From Macrocystis pyrifera (lineage: Eukaryota > Sar > Phaeophyceae > Laminariales > Laminariaceae), in contig JASSKH010000002.1 in the NCBI GenBank assembly GCA_031763025.1, positions 17,272,468 through 17,336,467 on the forward strand: a stretch of DNA of 64,000 nt, read 5' to 3'. Below are positions 42,273 to 54,008 of this stretch, piece by piece (positions within the stretch are counted from its first letter, which is position 1; every line of letters begins with the position of its first letter). The notes under the pieces were generated by a model that saw only the letters and a program-made list of their open reading frames with translations, was not told where the DNA came from and ran no database searches. The translations under genes and the position numbers were made by a program.

Positions 42273-44054
42273 TTGATGGCCTTGTTGCACCCCCCCCCCC
42301 CCCCCGCTCCCCCCCATGCACCGGTGCCTATGACGGTACACCCGATGAGGACGCCGGGAGTATCTGACGTGCCGCTGTCGCCGGGGGTGATGGTAGCGGT
42401 AGACCCGCCGGTAGCGATGGATGGTACAACGGTTTTGCAACCCCCCCCCCCCCCCCCCCCATGCGCCGGTGCCTGTGACGTTACAACCGGTGAGGACGCC
42501 GGGAATATCTGCTATGCCGCTGTCGCCGGGGGTGATGATAGCGGTAGACCCGCCGGTAGCGATGGATGGTACAACGGTTTTGCAACCCCCCCCCCCTCCC
42601 CCCCATGCGCCGGTGCCTGTGACGTTACAACCGGTGAGGACGCCGGGAATATCTGCTATGCCGCTGTCGCCGGGGGTGATGGTAGTGGTAGACCCCCCGG
42701 TAGCGATAGAACCAATGATAGCGGTAGCAACCCCTCACACACACCCCTGCGACAGTGCCGGAACGTAGTGAGCCAGCGCCATCGTCAGCTAATCCCCCGG
42801 AAGAATGCCTTCCCCCGCTCCCCCCCCGCGTTCCGCCCGGCGATTGCTGCTGCCGTGCTCGTCCCCGGCATTAGACGTTTCAAGGAGGTGGATATTAACG
42901 TCTTTCACGTGTGCAACGCCCACGCCCACGAGGGCCTTTTGCGCGAGACGGCCAAGCAGCAAGGCGCCAAGCTCACTGGTACTCTGGTCACTTGCAGTGG
43001 ATGTGTGCAGGCGAAAGGCAGGCGTGCGTCTATACCTACGACTACATCGTCTCGGAAGGCACTCCCCCTGCAGCGCGTTTTTGTTGACCTTGCCGGCCCC
43101 AGGAAAATCGCGTCTGCTGGGGGGGCTCTGTACCTGATCCTGTTCAAGGATGACGCGATACGCATGGGATGGCTATACCCCCTCAAGAGCAAGAGCGCCG
43201 CCGACGTGACCGCGGCGACCCGAAAATTCCTGGCTGACGTCGGCGGAGACGTCGAGTGTTTCCGGACGGACAACGGCACAGAGTTCGTGAACGCACTCTT
43301 CGCAAACTTATGCGCCAATGAGAAAATCCGACACGAGCACACCGGGGTCGACGGACCGAAACACAACGGTGTGGTCGAACGTGGACTCGGCCTCATCCAG
43401 GAAGGCGGTATGGCCGCTTGCCTTGAGGCCCCCCGGCTGTTTCCCGGGCAGCTCCCGAACCTGGACCGCTACTGGGTGGAAGCAGCCATCTACATGAACG
43501 ACTGCCTGAACGCCACGGCGACGTCGGCGAACGCCCATTTCAAGTCGCCGCACGAGGCATTTTTTGGGACACTGCCGCCGCCCAACACACTCGCCTTCAT
43601 GCAGCCCGGATTCCACCGTATCCACCGCACCCACAAGTCTGATCCCAAGGCCGAACGGTGTTTTTTACCTCAACAGGGGGATAAACCATCCGCGCGACTG
43701 CGTCAAGGTGATCACGGCATGCGGGCGTACGAGCAACTCGCGGGACGTCACCTGGGAGGTGGAGCGCAAGCCGATCATCGAGGCTGCGCCTCAGGTGAGG
43801 AAGGACGCGGTGGCGGAGCCGTGGGAGGCCGATCTGCACATCAGGTATTTACCACCGGAGCTGGCGACTGTGTCACCGGGGATACCACCGATGATGTCAC
43901 CGGTACCACCGGCGGTACCGCCGACGCCGGCGATGACGCCAGCGCCACCGGGGGTGCCGCCACCGCCGACGCCGACACCGGGGGTGACGTCACCGTCATC
44001 CCCACCGGGGGCCGAGAACCATCACGTCGAGGACGACGAGGGCCCCCGGGATAA
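42273..44054 (+). CDS. integrase ORF of the second copia copy
   Basis: A 593-codon ORF. The first ~150 residues are the proline-rich linker (three ~40-residue units separated by poly-C runs). They are followed by an unbroken integrase zinc finger FHVCNAHAHEGLLRET..CSGCVQAK and the DDE core (VFVDLAGP, FRTDNGTEF, HNGVVERG). The ORF leaves the correct frame near 43670, where the tail (FYLNRGINHPRDC..) continues in the 43564-44418 frame. Here the zinc finger is intact, which locates the one-base loss in the first copy. Confidence 0.85.
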   Translation: MMALLHPPPPPAPPHAPVPMTVHPMRTPGVSDVPLSPGVMVAVDPPVAMDGTTVLQPPPPPPPCAGACDVTTGEDAGNICYAAVAGGDDSGRPAGSDGWYNGFATPPPSPPCAGACDVTTGEDAGNICYAAVAGGDGSGRPPGSDRTNDSGSNPSHTPLRQCRNVVSQRHRQLIPRKNAFPRSPPAFRPAIAAAVLVPGIRRFKEVDINVFHVCNAHAHEGLLRETAKQQGAKLTGTLVTCSGCVQAKGRRASIPTTTSSRKALPLQRVFVDLAGPRKIASAGGALYLILFKDDAIRMGWLYPLKSKSAADVTAATRKFLADVGGDVECFRTDNGTEFVNALFANLCANEKIRHEHTGVDGPKHNGVVERGLGLIQEGGMAACLEAPRLFPGQLPNLDRYWVEAAIYMNDCLNATATSANAHFKSPHEAFFGTLPPPNTLAFMQPGFHRIHRTHKSDPKAERCFLPQQGDKPSARLRQGDHGMRAYEQLAGRHLGGGAQADHRGCASGEEGRGGGAVGGRSAHQVFTTGAGDCVTGDTTDDVTGTTGGTADAGDDASATGGAATADADTGGDVTVIPTGGREPSRRGRRGPPG

Positions 44055-44521
44055 CGAGCTCTTCCAACTGGGGCGGACGCGCGCTAGGACACGGGCGATG
44101 ACGAAGGCGCCGCTTCAAGTGGGGATGCCGCCGGTGATGACGCCGGCGCCACCGGAGATGCCGCCGACGCCGGGGGTGATGTCACCGTCATCCCCACCGG
44201 GGGCCGAGAACCCTCAGATCGAGGACGACGAGGGTCCCCCGGACAACGAGCTTCTCCAACCGGGGCGGACGCGCGCGAGGACGAGGGCGTACCACCAGGC
44301 GTCTACTGGTACATCGCAGCCAACTGACCACACACTTCTCAACCAGCGCCCGCCCAACCAACCCGCCCCTGCTCTGCCAACATGTGATGCGGGACAACTC
44401 TCGGAACCCGCGACCTAACAGGAGGCGATGCTCTCGCAACACCATGCGAACTGGTCCCATGCAATGGAGACGGAGATTGCCGGACTCGAGAGAGCTGGGA
44501 CTTTCGGGGATGCTTAGCAGC

Positions 44522-45685
44522 AAAAGGGAGGGAACGCGGTATCGGCCAAATGGGTGTTCACTGGGAAGGCAGATGAGCATGGTAAGGTAGTGAAGGCGAA
44601 AGCGCGACTAGTGGCGAGAGGATTAAGCCTACGCCCCGGAGTTGATTACTATGAGACTTTTGCCCCCACCCCCGCCGCGTCATGTATCCGTATGATGGCT
44701 GCGATAGCCTGCGAGTTACAGATAGATTTATGCCATTTCGATGTACAACAAGCGTTTGTCCAGGCCGAACTACAGGAACTCGTTTTGATGCGGATGCCAC
44801 AGGGCTGTGGTGATCTGAGCGGCAAAGTAATGCGCTTGAATCGTAGCCTATACGGCTTGAAACAGGCGTCGAGATCCTGGCATAGACACTTGGTCACCCG
44901 CCTGAAGAGTCTTAGTTTTGAACAGAGCCTCGCAGATCCGTGCGTTTTTTCGATTAATCGAGGCGGGGTCTGTTTCCATCATTGCTGTGGTTCACGTCGA
45001 CGACATTTTTGCGGTAGGCCGTAAGGAGAGATGTGACCGTTTTTGCGAGGACCTGAACCGCGTAGTCCCCATCAATAACCTTGGTGAGCTGCGATGGTAT
45101 GCCGGTTGCCACTATTCCAGAGACAAGGTCGCGGGTTTACTGACAATTTCGCAAAAATCTTTCGCGGAGAAGACGGTCAAGCAATTTGGCGTGACCACTG
45201 GTAGGAACACCCCACTTTCCCCTGATCTTTTCCTGGAGGTGTTTGACGAGGAGGAGCCCACTGGTGACTGGCCGTATCGTGAACTAGTAGGCAGTTTGCT
45301 GTGGCTTTCTAACCAGACGAGACCTGATATCTCAAATTCCGTAAGGGCGGTCGCGAGGTATATGCATGCCCCCAAACTCAAACACTGGTTGGCTGCGAGA
45401 GGGATTTTGGAGTATCTGAAGGTGACGAGTAGCTACGGTATTACTTTCCAGAGGGGCAGTGGATTAGAGTTGGTGGTTTATGCAGACGCAGCCTATGCCC
45501 CCCGAGACACTAGGAGGAAGTCTGTCTCGGGTGCAGCCGTGATGTGTGGGGGTGCGGCGATTCAATGGATTTCTAGGACGCAGAAGACTTCCACACTCTC
45601 CACGAGTGAAGCAGAGTACGTTGCGATGGCAGAGGGTTTCAAGGAGGCTCTTTCTACGGTCAGTGTGGCGTTTCCTGTTGCCTGA
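44522..45685 (+). pseudogene. reverse transcriptase and start of RNase H, second copia copy
   Basis: Begins after an in-frame TAG (44515-44517) equivalent to that of the first copy. RT motifs present: KARLVARG, FDVQQAFVQAEL, LNRSLYGLKQASRSWH. One extra T near 44945 shifts the frame before the VVHVDDIF active site, which lies in the 44918-45685 frame with the RNase H start VVYADAAYAPRDTRRKSVSG. Confidence 0.85.
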
Positions 45686-45935
45686 TTTTGGGGATCCGTG
45701 CATCCAGGTTTTTGAGGACAACAAGGGTGCGATCCAAATAGCGGTCAACCCTGTGACGAACTCTAACTCGAAGCACATAGATGTCCGCCACCACTTCCTG
45801 CGAGAACTTGTCGAAAAGGGAGAGTTTGAAATCACGCATGTGAGGTCGGAATACGATCATGCGGACTTCTTGACGAAACCCCTTCCGAAAGACGCTTTCC
45901 GTTTCCACAGGAACTTCATCATGAACATGAGTTAA
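45546..45935 (+). pseudogene. RNase H C-terminus, second copia copy
   Basis: Reached by a 2-base loss near 45655 relative to the first copy. Contains VFEDNKGAIQIA, NSKHIDVRHHFLRE and ADFLTKPLPKD, and ends with the same NFIMNMS residues as the first copy. Confidence 0.85.
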
Positions 45936-46863
45936 TTTGTATGTTTGCTTTGTTTTGTTTTGTTTTTGAGTCAATTTTTATCTCTGACGAGGCCGATTTT
46001 TGTATCTTTCTGTGATTTGAGGGAATTCGAGGAAGTTATCACAAATTTCATGAGATTTGAGAAGATAGTTTATGGATTTTATTGAGCTTGGAGGTCATGA
46101 TATTTTATTGCTGAGATCTGAAGAGTTATTTTTTTTTTTTTGGCGATTTGGCTTAATGCGGTCCTATGATTTGTGATTTAATTTTTGGGGGGGGACGAGG
46201 GAGTGAATCCGACATGCCACTATGTACCATTCTGGTTTGAGTTGAGGAGTCGATCGTGATTCATGAGTGGTGCTTTTTATCCCGTTCCGTTGGGGCTGGA
46301 AGACTGCTGTACGTAACAGGAAAGCTGAAATATTTGGAACTACTGTATAACATTATTATACTGAATACGTATCTACGTACGTAACGCGGAATTGAAATAT
46401 GTAGTATACTAAGTCGACCGCACTAAACTGGGGCGTTATTTCAGAGACGAAATTCTGGGTTTTTGTTTCCATTTGACTGGATTTAGTGTGTCCCCTGTAG
46501 AGAGGCTATATCGGATTGGTGTTTGATTCAGATGGAGAGATAAAAAAAAAGGGGGGACTGCAGTACTATATAAATGATGCAAGGATTCGATTGATTGTTT
46601 TCTGAGATTTTGAGGAGTTGCTTTGTGGGCTTTTCTGAGCTTGGCGGGCTTGATCTTTCTTTGTGAGATTTGAGACTTTGATATTTGTGTTTGTGATATT
46701 CTGATTTGAGGCATTGGTGGTCTTGACATATACTTATCTTTGAGTACAATACCTTGGATTTGGATTTGGGGTGATCGTGGTCTATCATCATGGCATGGTA
46801 CTTTATCATGAGCGATGTTTGGTTATCCCATTCACCAAGCAGCCAAGTAGAGAGCAGAGGGGC
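45936..46863 (+). other. 3' untranslated region and polypurine tract of the second copia copy
   Basis: About 0.9 kb of AT-rich sequence equivalent to 22565-23600 of the first copy (reverse complement). It ends in the polypurine tract AGTAGAGAGCAGAGGGG (46846-46862). Internal GATTTGAG-type words recur, suggesting a degenerate tandem origin. No gene. Confidence 0.75.
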
Positions 46864-47157
46864 TGTTCGGAGTGTTCACGTACTTGGTGTATGGATTCAT
46901 GTGTAACGGTATTTGGGAGTTCCACACAGGAAATATGCGTGTTTCTGTGTGGAACGGTCAGCGGGTTGGGACGTATCTTATCCGCCGCTTTCTCACTTCT
47001 TCTTCTTGTTCTACTTCTTGTTGTTGTGTGTGTACTTTATGTTCTCCCCCTTTCTTCCTTGTCTTGTGTATTCTAGGCGATAATATATATATACCCTGGA
47101 GGGGCTTCTACGAACTGACTCAGGCTTGGCCTATCATATCAGTGAGTGCATCGAACA
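46864..47157 (+). repeat. 3' LTR of the second copia copy (294-bp variant)
   Basis: Starts TGTTCGGAG and ends ATCGAACA. It is 47 bp longer than the 247-bp LTRs, mainly through an insert holding a second copy of GTGTGGAAC plus GGTTGGGACGTATC. The split LTR at 22163-22307 and 40079-40208 belongs to this longer variant. Confidence 0.88.
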
Positions 47158-47938
47158 TGAGACGACGTTCTCCGCGACGTTCTTTCACGGCGTTTTGTAA
47201 AAAATAAGGGGAAACCCTATAATGTTGACTGAGTTGGGCCAATAAGGGCATGGGATGCAGGTTAGAGCTTTGTCTGAGTGGGACGCTTACAGACAGTAGA
47301 GAAGGTGGTCGGTTCTAATAAAATACTCTGTTTTTGATGTGATGGTATATAAGAGAGATGTGTTGGATAGATCTGACTATTATGCTGAACCAGATGTGAA
47401 TCGTGGAACCTTGCCCTGTACGTTGTGCGGAGGTTTTTTGATTATTTCAACGGTCATACCACACACATGACATGTTGCTACACTACCAGCAGCATAGACT
47501 GGTTGGATGTCGGATACGTATTATACGATCATCGTGTGTCTCGGATACGTAGGTTCCGTGATTATAGCAATATCAATCGATGCACAGCAGATAGACCGTT
47601 TCGAGGCGGCAGTGTTAGTTCATACATGCTGTCGTTTTCGTACATAATTACTTGATGATCAGCGGTAGTTGAAATGAACCGTTTGAGTTGCTGCCATAAT
47701 CTGATCGACAAAAGCATTGAGGAATAACTGATACATTGTTGTTGCTCTGTGCGGAGGGTATTCGGCCTCTACTGTAGGTCGTGCACCCTCATGCATAGGA
47801 AGAGACATTACAGGGTACCAGGTGTCAGGCACATAAACAACACTGCCGTACAGCTGTCATGGTGGAGTGAAAGGTGGGCAAGTATGGTGTGTGCGAACAG
47901 AGAGATGGAGCGAGGACCTGGTATTGAATAAGAAAGTA
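47158..47938. other. no recognisable gene
   Basis: Only short ORFs with no known motif; immediately right of the copia LTR. Nothing supported. Confidence 0.4.
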
Positions 47939-49105
47939 CAAGGCGCTTCGCTCCGCGGGCGGCCTACGCCGCGCGCTACGCTCGCTCAGGAAGGAAACAT
48001 CAAATTATATGCGAAGCGGACAGAGGTCCATGATTGAATATTGTTTTTTTATGGCCCCTGTAGTTAAACTGGCGACTTGATAATGCCAAGAGTCCCGCCG
48101 CCATGCTTCATTCAGGAGAAAACAGCTCGGACGCCACATATGCTTCGCGTCGCGGGCGGTTTCCCGCTACGCTCGCTCACACGTCGTACATACGTACATA
48201 CCCCAGGTAGGGTACTTATTTTCTTCTTTCGATATGCTCTGTGTCTGTGTACTCGTCGTTTGTATGAAAGATAAAGCACAGGACGGCACAGCAGCACAGC
48301 AAAAACAATGAAAATGAAACCGAAAATTTCTGAAAGAAATAAGATCCCCGTCCCCTTTCGTGTAATAATTTACTACTTGAGTGGAACACCTTACACCAGC
48401 CAAAAAAAGAAAAAAATGAAAAAAAAAGAAAAAAATCTTGCAGCAGAGCTTCTCTCTCAGCCTCGTACGCCGCCCGCCCCTCTCGCGACCATCTCGCCAC
48501 CGATTCAGTCCGGGTAAAGCTTCCTTCCCTCTCTCCCACAGTGAGCCCCGTCGCCCGCCTCGCGTGAAGCCCGGTGCTCACCATGGCCCTCCTTCGCCAG
48601 CTCGACAATGTTGGGTCTCAGACTATGTAGCTCTCTCTGTAAACTTCAGCTTGGTCGCAAAAATAAGCACCGCTTGAATATTATCTTACAATCCCGAACG
48701 AACCTTAAATACTCGTACGTACTCTATCCAAAATCACAAATAGAGGCCAGACAGAGCCTATTGATGCATCCCTCGTGTCTCGAGGCACACGCGACGCCTA
48801 GGCACGAAAGCGGCGACCGCGCTCCTTGCAACTCCCCCTCTACTCGCCAGCATCCGCTGACACCCGCGACGCTGCCGGGTTCGCCCGCGCAACCGTGCTC
48901 GGAGTACACGCACGCACACGAAACGAAAGAAGAAAAAAGGAAAGAAGGACTGACAGTACGACGATAAATAAATGGAGAAAACAAAGACTCGCTGGAACGG
49001 TCCGGCAAGTAATAAACGGAGGCGATTCCCAAGTGGGAGCTCTAAGAGGCCAGGGATGTACCAACCGAGCACGCTCAGAGGTTGAGATATCTATAAGTAG
49101 TTCTA
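47939..49105 (-). repeat. BA repeat unit (right member of the minus-strand tandem pair)
   Basis: Complete ~1,167-bp unit on the minus strand. The A half ends at 47939 (CAAGGCGC on the plus strand), with both GC-rich hairpins. The B half carries a degraded version of the 60-codon ORF (near 48430-48610). Confidence 0.8.
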
Positions 49106-50266
49106 CAAGGCGCTTCGCTCCGCGGGCGGCCTACGCCGCCCGCTACGCTCGCTCGCGAAGGAAACATCAAATTATGCGAAGCGGACAGAGGTCTATGATT
49201 GAATATTGTTTTTTTTTTAGGGCCCCTGTAGTTAGCTGCAAACTGGCGACTTGATAATACCAAGAGTCCCGCCATGCTTCTGGAGAAAACAGCTCGGACG
49301 CCACATATGCTTCGCGTCGCGGGCGGTTTTCCGCTACGCTCGCTCACACGTCGTACATACGTACATACCCCAGGTAGGGTACTTATTTTCTTCTTCCGAT
49401 ATGCTCTGTGTCTGTGTGCTCGTCGTATGTACGAAATATAAAGCACAGAACGGCACAGCAACACAGCAAAAACAATGAAAATGAAACCGAAAAATTCTAA
49501 AAGAAATAAAATCCCCGTCCCCTTTCGTGTAATAATTTACTACTTGAGTGGAACACCTTACACCAGTCAAAAAAAAAAAAAAATGAAAAAAAGAAAAAAT
49601 CTTACAGCAGAGCTTCTCTCTCTGCCTCGTACGCCGCCCGCCCCTCTCGCGACCATCTCGCCACCGATTCAGTCCGGGTAAAGCTTCCCTCCCTCTCTTC
49701 CACAGTGAGCCCCGTCGCCCGCCTCGCGTAAAGCCCGGTGCTCACCGTGGACCTCGGCGCAAGCTCGACAATGTTGGTGCTCATTCGGGGTACCTCCCTC
49801 TTGTGACTCTCAGCCCGGTCGCAAAAATAAGCCCCGCTTGAATATTATCTTACAATCCCGAACGAACCTTAAATACTCGTACGTACTCTATCCAAAATCA
49901 CACATAGAGGCCAGACAGAGCCTATTGATGCATCCCTCGTGTCTCGAGGCACACGCGACGCCTAGGCACGAAAGCGGCGACCGCGCTCCTTGCAACACTC
50001 CCTCTATTCGCCAGCATCCGCCGACACCCGCGACGCTGCCGGGTTCGCCCGCGCAACCGTGCTCGGAGTACACGCACGCACACGAAACGAAAGAAGAAAA
50101 AAGGAAAGAAGGACTGAAAGTACGACGAGAAATGGAGAAAACAAAGACTCGCTGGAACGGTCCGGCAAGTAATAAACGGAGGCGATTCCCAAGTGGGAGC
50201 TCTAAGAGGCCAGGGATGTACCAACCGAGCACGCTCAGAGGTTGAGATATCTATAAGTATATCTAT
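49106..50266 (-). repeat. BA repeat unit (left member, 5' unit on the minus strand)
   Basis: Second head-to-tail copy with a period of 1,167 bp. Its internal ORF (49602-49784) is open for 60 codons starting MSTNIVELAPRSTVS. The junction with the next unit reads CCTTGTAGAACTACTTATAG, one TA between units. Confidence 0.8.
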
Positions 50267-50451
50267 ATCGAGATTGGCGATTGATTGCTGTGTCAGAGTA
50301 TGTTTGTCCCTCTCTGCCTCCTTCCCTCCCCTCAAAGCAGAGTCGTCGTATTATAGGAATGAGATTGCTTTGATTATTTTGTAGCATTCATTCTATGGAT
50401 GTTATTGTACTTCCAACTGGGGGGATCTTGTACTACTCTGCAGTAATTTCG

Positions 50452-50660
50452 ATATTACTGTTCAGAGAGGCAGTGGTTATGAGCTGGTAGCGTTTGGAGA
50501 CGCGAACTATGCCAGGCAAGCCACGGACAGGAAGTCCGTCTCAGGTGGAGTTATCGCATGCGCAGGTGACTTGCGTGTGCTGGTACTCGAGCACGCAGAG
50601 ATATGTCACGCTTTCGACCACCGAGATAGAATATATGGGGATGGCAGACGCAATGAAGGA
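50452..50660 (+). pseudogene. copia RNase H remnant of family X
   Basis: Frames read ITVQRGSGYELVAFGDANYA, then RKSVSGGVIACAG, and after a frameshift WYSSTQRYVTLSTTEIEYMG. These are the copia RNase H catalytic Asp (GDANYA) and STTEIEY motifs. It is related to, but distinct from, the copia family at 22318-30239. No RT remains upstream, so the copy is truncated on the left. Confidence 0.75.
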
Positions 50661-51300
50661 CTGGATCTTTGTGGTGAATTTTGTGATAGTTTTTTCTGGT
50701 GATTTTTGTGACATATGGTTTCCGGAGGACTGGATTTTTGTGGTGAATTTTGTGATAGTAGTTTTCTGGAGGACTGAATTTTTCTGGTGAATTTTGTGAC
50801 ATATAGTTTGCTGGAGGACTGGATTTTCTGGTGAATTTTGTGCTACTGTAATAGTTTTCTGGAGGACTCGATTTTTCTGGTGAATATTGTGATATAAGGT
50901 TTCTGGAGGGCTGGATTTTTCTGGTGGAGTTTGTGATAATTTTCTGGTGAATTTTGTGATATACCTGACGAAGGACTGGATTTTCTGGTGAACTTTGTGA
51001 TATAGTTTCCTGAAGGATGGCTGGATTTTCTAGTGTAGAAGATCGAACGGAGTAAATCTGAGGTTTGTGGAGAGGTATTGAATCGTTGGCATGCATGAAC
51101 AGAGGGGATCTAGTGGATCTAGTGGATTTTGTGGTACTGTTTTCTGATAGAGGACTGGACTTGCTTCTGGATAGTGTGACTTTGTGACGAGAGATGAGAG
51201 ATTTCTGCAGGAGGATAGTATTTGCTGTGGGTTTGTGATAGGTACATGCATTTCTTCCGTGGGGGGTTTTCTGGTGAACTCCTGGAGGATGACTTGACAT
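50655..51300 (+). repeat. degenerate ~34-45-bp minisatellite
   Basis: About a dozen decayed units around GGACTGGATTTTTCTGG followed by TGAATTTTGTGATATAG, with units of varying length. It lies between the RNase H remnant and the LTR, in the position of this element's 3' untranslated region. The minus-strand ORF at 50551-51300 is a by-product of the repeat. Confidence 0.7.
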
Positions 51301-51399
51301 GTCTCCAACAGGGAGGGATTCTGCTGAAGTTCGGATTTTTTTAGAGTTACTCCGTTGAGAGATGTGACGCTTTGCCTTGACGATTCTGATCAGGAGGAC

Positions 51400-51677
51400 T
51401 ATTGGTTGTGATCGGAGATCGACATGGGTTTATCGTAGACTACTCAGGAGTTATATATGGATGGTGGCTTTTATGATGTGGCCAAGAGGGTCCGTCGGCA
51501 CGAATGGTGGGAATTATCTTTAGCCGCCTTTTATGTGCTGGTACGATGTCGTGGAAGCATCTTTCATTGTCTTTTGTACTGAATAATATACATTTGTGTG
51601 TGTTTTCCTGTGAGCTACGCGAGCTCTTCTCGATCGTCCTCGCCTGATATCCGTCTGAGCTTGAGACCCTTCCAACA
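51400..51677 (+). repeat. 3' LTR of family X (uninterrupted copy)
   Basis: 278 bp starting TATTGGTTGTGATCGG and ending CTTCCAACA. It is the clean reference copy that reveals the two insertions in the LTR at 16749-18387. It is followed by GTATCGAACACGC and not by the CGCTAGCG primer site, consistent with a 3' LTR. Confidence 0.7.
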
Positions 51678-52077
51678 GTATCGAACACGCACGGCGTGTG
51701 GGCGGCAGCGTTGGAACGATGGGATCTGTGCATGTTGTCTGTTGTGTGCCTGGTATATGCCTGAGTTGTGTGCTCACAGGTCTCTTGAGAGCCAGGGGGA
51801 GAAAACAGAGAGCATGACAATGTACCGATATACGTACAAAATAAGGCCTCTTTACCGAAACCAGGGAAATCGTCTTATCCACTCCCGCCGGAAAAAACAA
51901 ATAAGCGCCTGCCACGCGCTTCAGAGTGCACGGATCGCGCCGAGACCTAGACCAATGTGTCCGGCAGGGCTTCCCGTGTCCGTGTACTTAGTGTTTTGCC
52001 TAAAAGTGCTCGTGCGAAGAGAAAAGTTGGCAAAAGTACGAAAATTTGACAAATATACGTATACATAGAACTACTTA
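51678..52077. other. no recognisable gene
   Basis: Short ORFs only; lies between the family X LTR and a BA unit. Confidence 0.35.
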
Positions 52078-53262
52078 TTGATATCTCAACCTCTGAGCGT
52101 GCTCGGTTGGTACATCCCTGGCCTCTTAGAGCTCCCACTTGGGAATCGCCTCCGTTTATTACTTGCCGGACCGTTCCAGCGAGTCTTTGTTTTCTCCATT
52201 TCTCGTCGTACTTTCAGTCCTTCTTTCCTTTTTTCTTCTTTCGTTTCGTGTGCGTGCGTGTATTCCGAGCACGGTTGCGCGGGCGAACCCGGCACCGTCG
52301 CGGGTGTCAGCGGATGCTGGCGAGTAGAGGGGGAGTTGCAAGGAGCGCGGTCGCCGCTTTCGTGCCTAGGCGTCGCGTGTGCCTCGAGACACGAGGGATG
52401 CATCAATAGGCTCTGTCTGGCCTCCATTTGTGATTTTGGATAGAGTACGTACGAGTATTTAAGGTTCGTTCGGGATTGTAAGATAATATTCAAGCGGTGC
52501 TTATTTTTGCGACCGGGCTGAGAGTCACAGGAGGGAGGTACCCCGAATGAGCACCAACATTGTCGAGCTTGCGTCGAGGTCCACGGTGAGCACCGGGCTT
52601 TACGCGAGGCGGGCGACGGGGCTCACTGTGGAAGAGAGGGAGGGAAGCTTTACCCGGACTGAATCGGTGGCGAGATGGTCGCGAGAGGGGCGGGCGGCGT
52701 ACGAGGCTGAGAGAGAAGCTCTGCTGTAAGATTTTTTCTTTTTTTCATTTTTTTCTTTTTTTGACTGGTGTAAGGTGTTCCACTCAAGTAGTAAATTATT
52801 ACACGAAAGGGGACGGGGATTTTATTTATTTCAGATTTTTTCGGTTTCATTTTCATTGTTTTCGCTGTGTTGCTATGCCGTGCTGTGCTTTATTTATCTT
52901 TCGTACATGCGAGTACAGACACAGAGCATATCGAAAGAAGAAAATAAGTACCCTACCTGGGGTGTGTACGTACGTACGACATGTGGGCGAGCGTAGCGGC
53001 GGAAACCGCCCGCGACGCGAAGCTTATGTAAGTAAAACATCCGCGACGTGAAGCATATGTCGCGTCCGAGCAGTTTTCTCCTAAAGCATGGCGGTGGACT
53101 CTTGGCATTATCAAGTCGCCAGTTTGCAACTACAATCATTAAAAAAAATATATCATTCAATCATGAACTTCTGTCCGGTTCGCGTAATTTGATGTACTTT
53201 TTCATCCTGAGCGAGCGTAGCGGGGGGCGTAGGCCGCCCGCGGAACGAAGCGCCTTGTACAT
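52078..53262 (+). repeat. complete single BA repeat unit
   Basis: B half (52078-52730, with the 60-codon ORF at 52547-52729) joined to the A half (52730-53262). The left flank ends in TA, the right edge is GCGCCTTG then TA. The A half has a ~30-bp local duplication near 53010-53060 (two GCGACG..GAAGC..TATGT segments). Confidence 0.8.
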
Positions 53263-54008
53263 ACATACATAAATACAAGGTTCCCCTCCGGGAGGTGCCG
53301 TATTAATAGGGGAGTGGCGCAAGAGCGAAATAATACTCGTATGAAACCCTGCACATTTGTTTAGAAGTAGCACCTGCGCCCACCCATCATTTTAACGTGA
53401 AGAAAACACACACAACATATTTTTGAGGACAGACTATATTATACTGTTCGCGGAATTAGTGTGGGATCATTATACTGCAATAATACATAATTGTAGGGCA
53501 GGGCAAGGGTTGCCCCGCTGTTCCCTAGGGTTTTACCATATAACAAAAGGTTGGCCGGCGGTATGACAATTCTCTCGCGACGTCGATATTTTCCACGTAG
53601 AATATTACTTGTTTGCAGATGCTGCTGTTGCCGCCATTTCGAAGCAAAAAACATAAACAAAACGTCACAGTCGCATCGCGCAGATTGCGATGATCTCGAC
53701 GTGTCGCGAACACACCCACACCAAATAAAACACTGCCGTGAAGTCAAAGATGACAAAAGGCATACAAGTAGACTTTTCGCCGATGATCGTCACGTGCATG
53801 CACCCCGTAAACAACACTCTGTCGACCGAACAGTTAATATAAATGTAGCCGCGCAGAACTCGAAAGGCTGGACGCGCCGTGCAACATTTCTACAAAATTC
53901 GTTCTAGCAAAAAGAGGGAAACAAGAAGGCAGGCAGTCCTAATCGAGAAGCAATATCACATCAAAAATCAAAACGTTTCAACACACATGTGAAAAACACG
54001 GGAGACGC
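53263..54008. other. no recognisable gene
   Basis: Short ORFs without known motifs. This would be the 3' flank of the minus-strand Pif1/USP-like gene; no polyadenylation signal was assigned. Confidence 0.35.

Larger units (their letters stand above)
40210..47157 (+). mobile_element. 5'-truncated second copy of the copia family, opposite orientation
   Basis: Starts inside gag (RDPIVLQGPNRRSQQ) and runs through protease, integrase, RT and RNase H to the polypurine tract and 3' LTR at 46864-47157. It lacks the 5' LTR, the leader and about 180 codons of gag. With the first copy it makes ~6.9-kb inverted repeats around the tyrosine-recombinase element. It differs from the first copy in the number of proline-rich units, in Gln-repeat length and in several small frameshifts. 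Confidence 0.9.

Noticed and set aside
50551-51300. 249-codon minus-strand ORF
   Set aside because: Translation of a degenerate minisatellite; the plus strand carries the copia RNase H remnant and LTR that explain the region.
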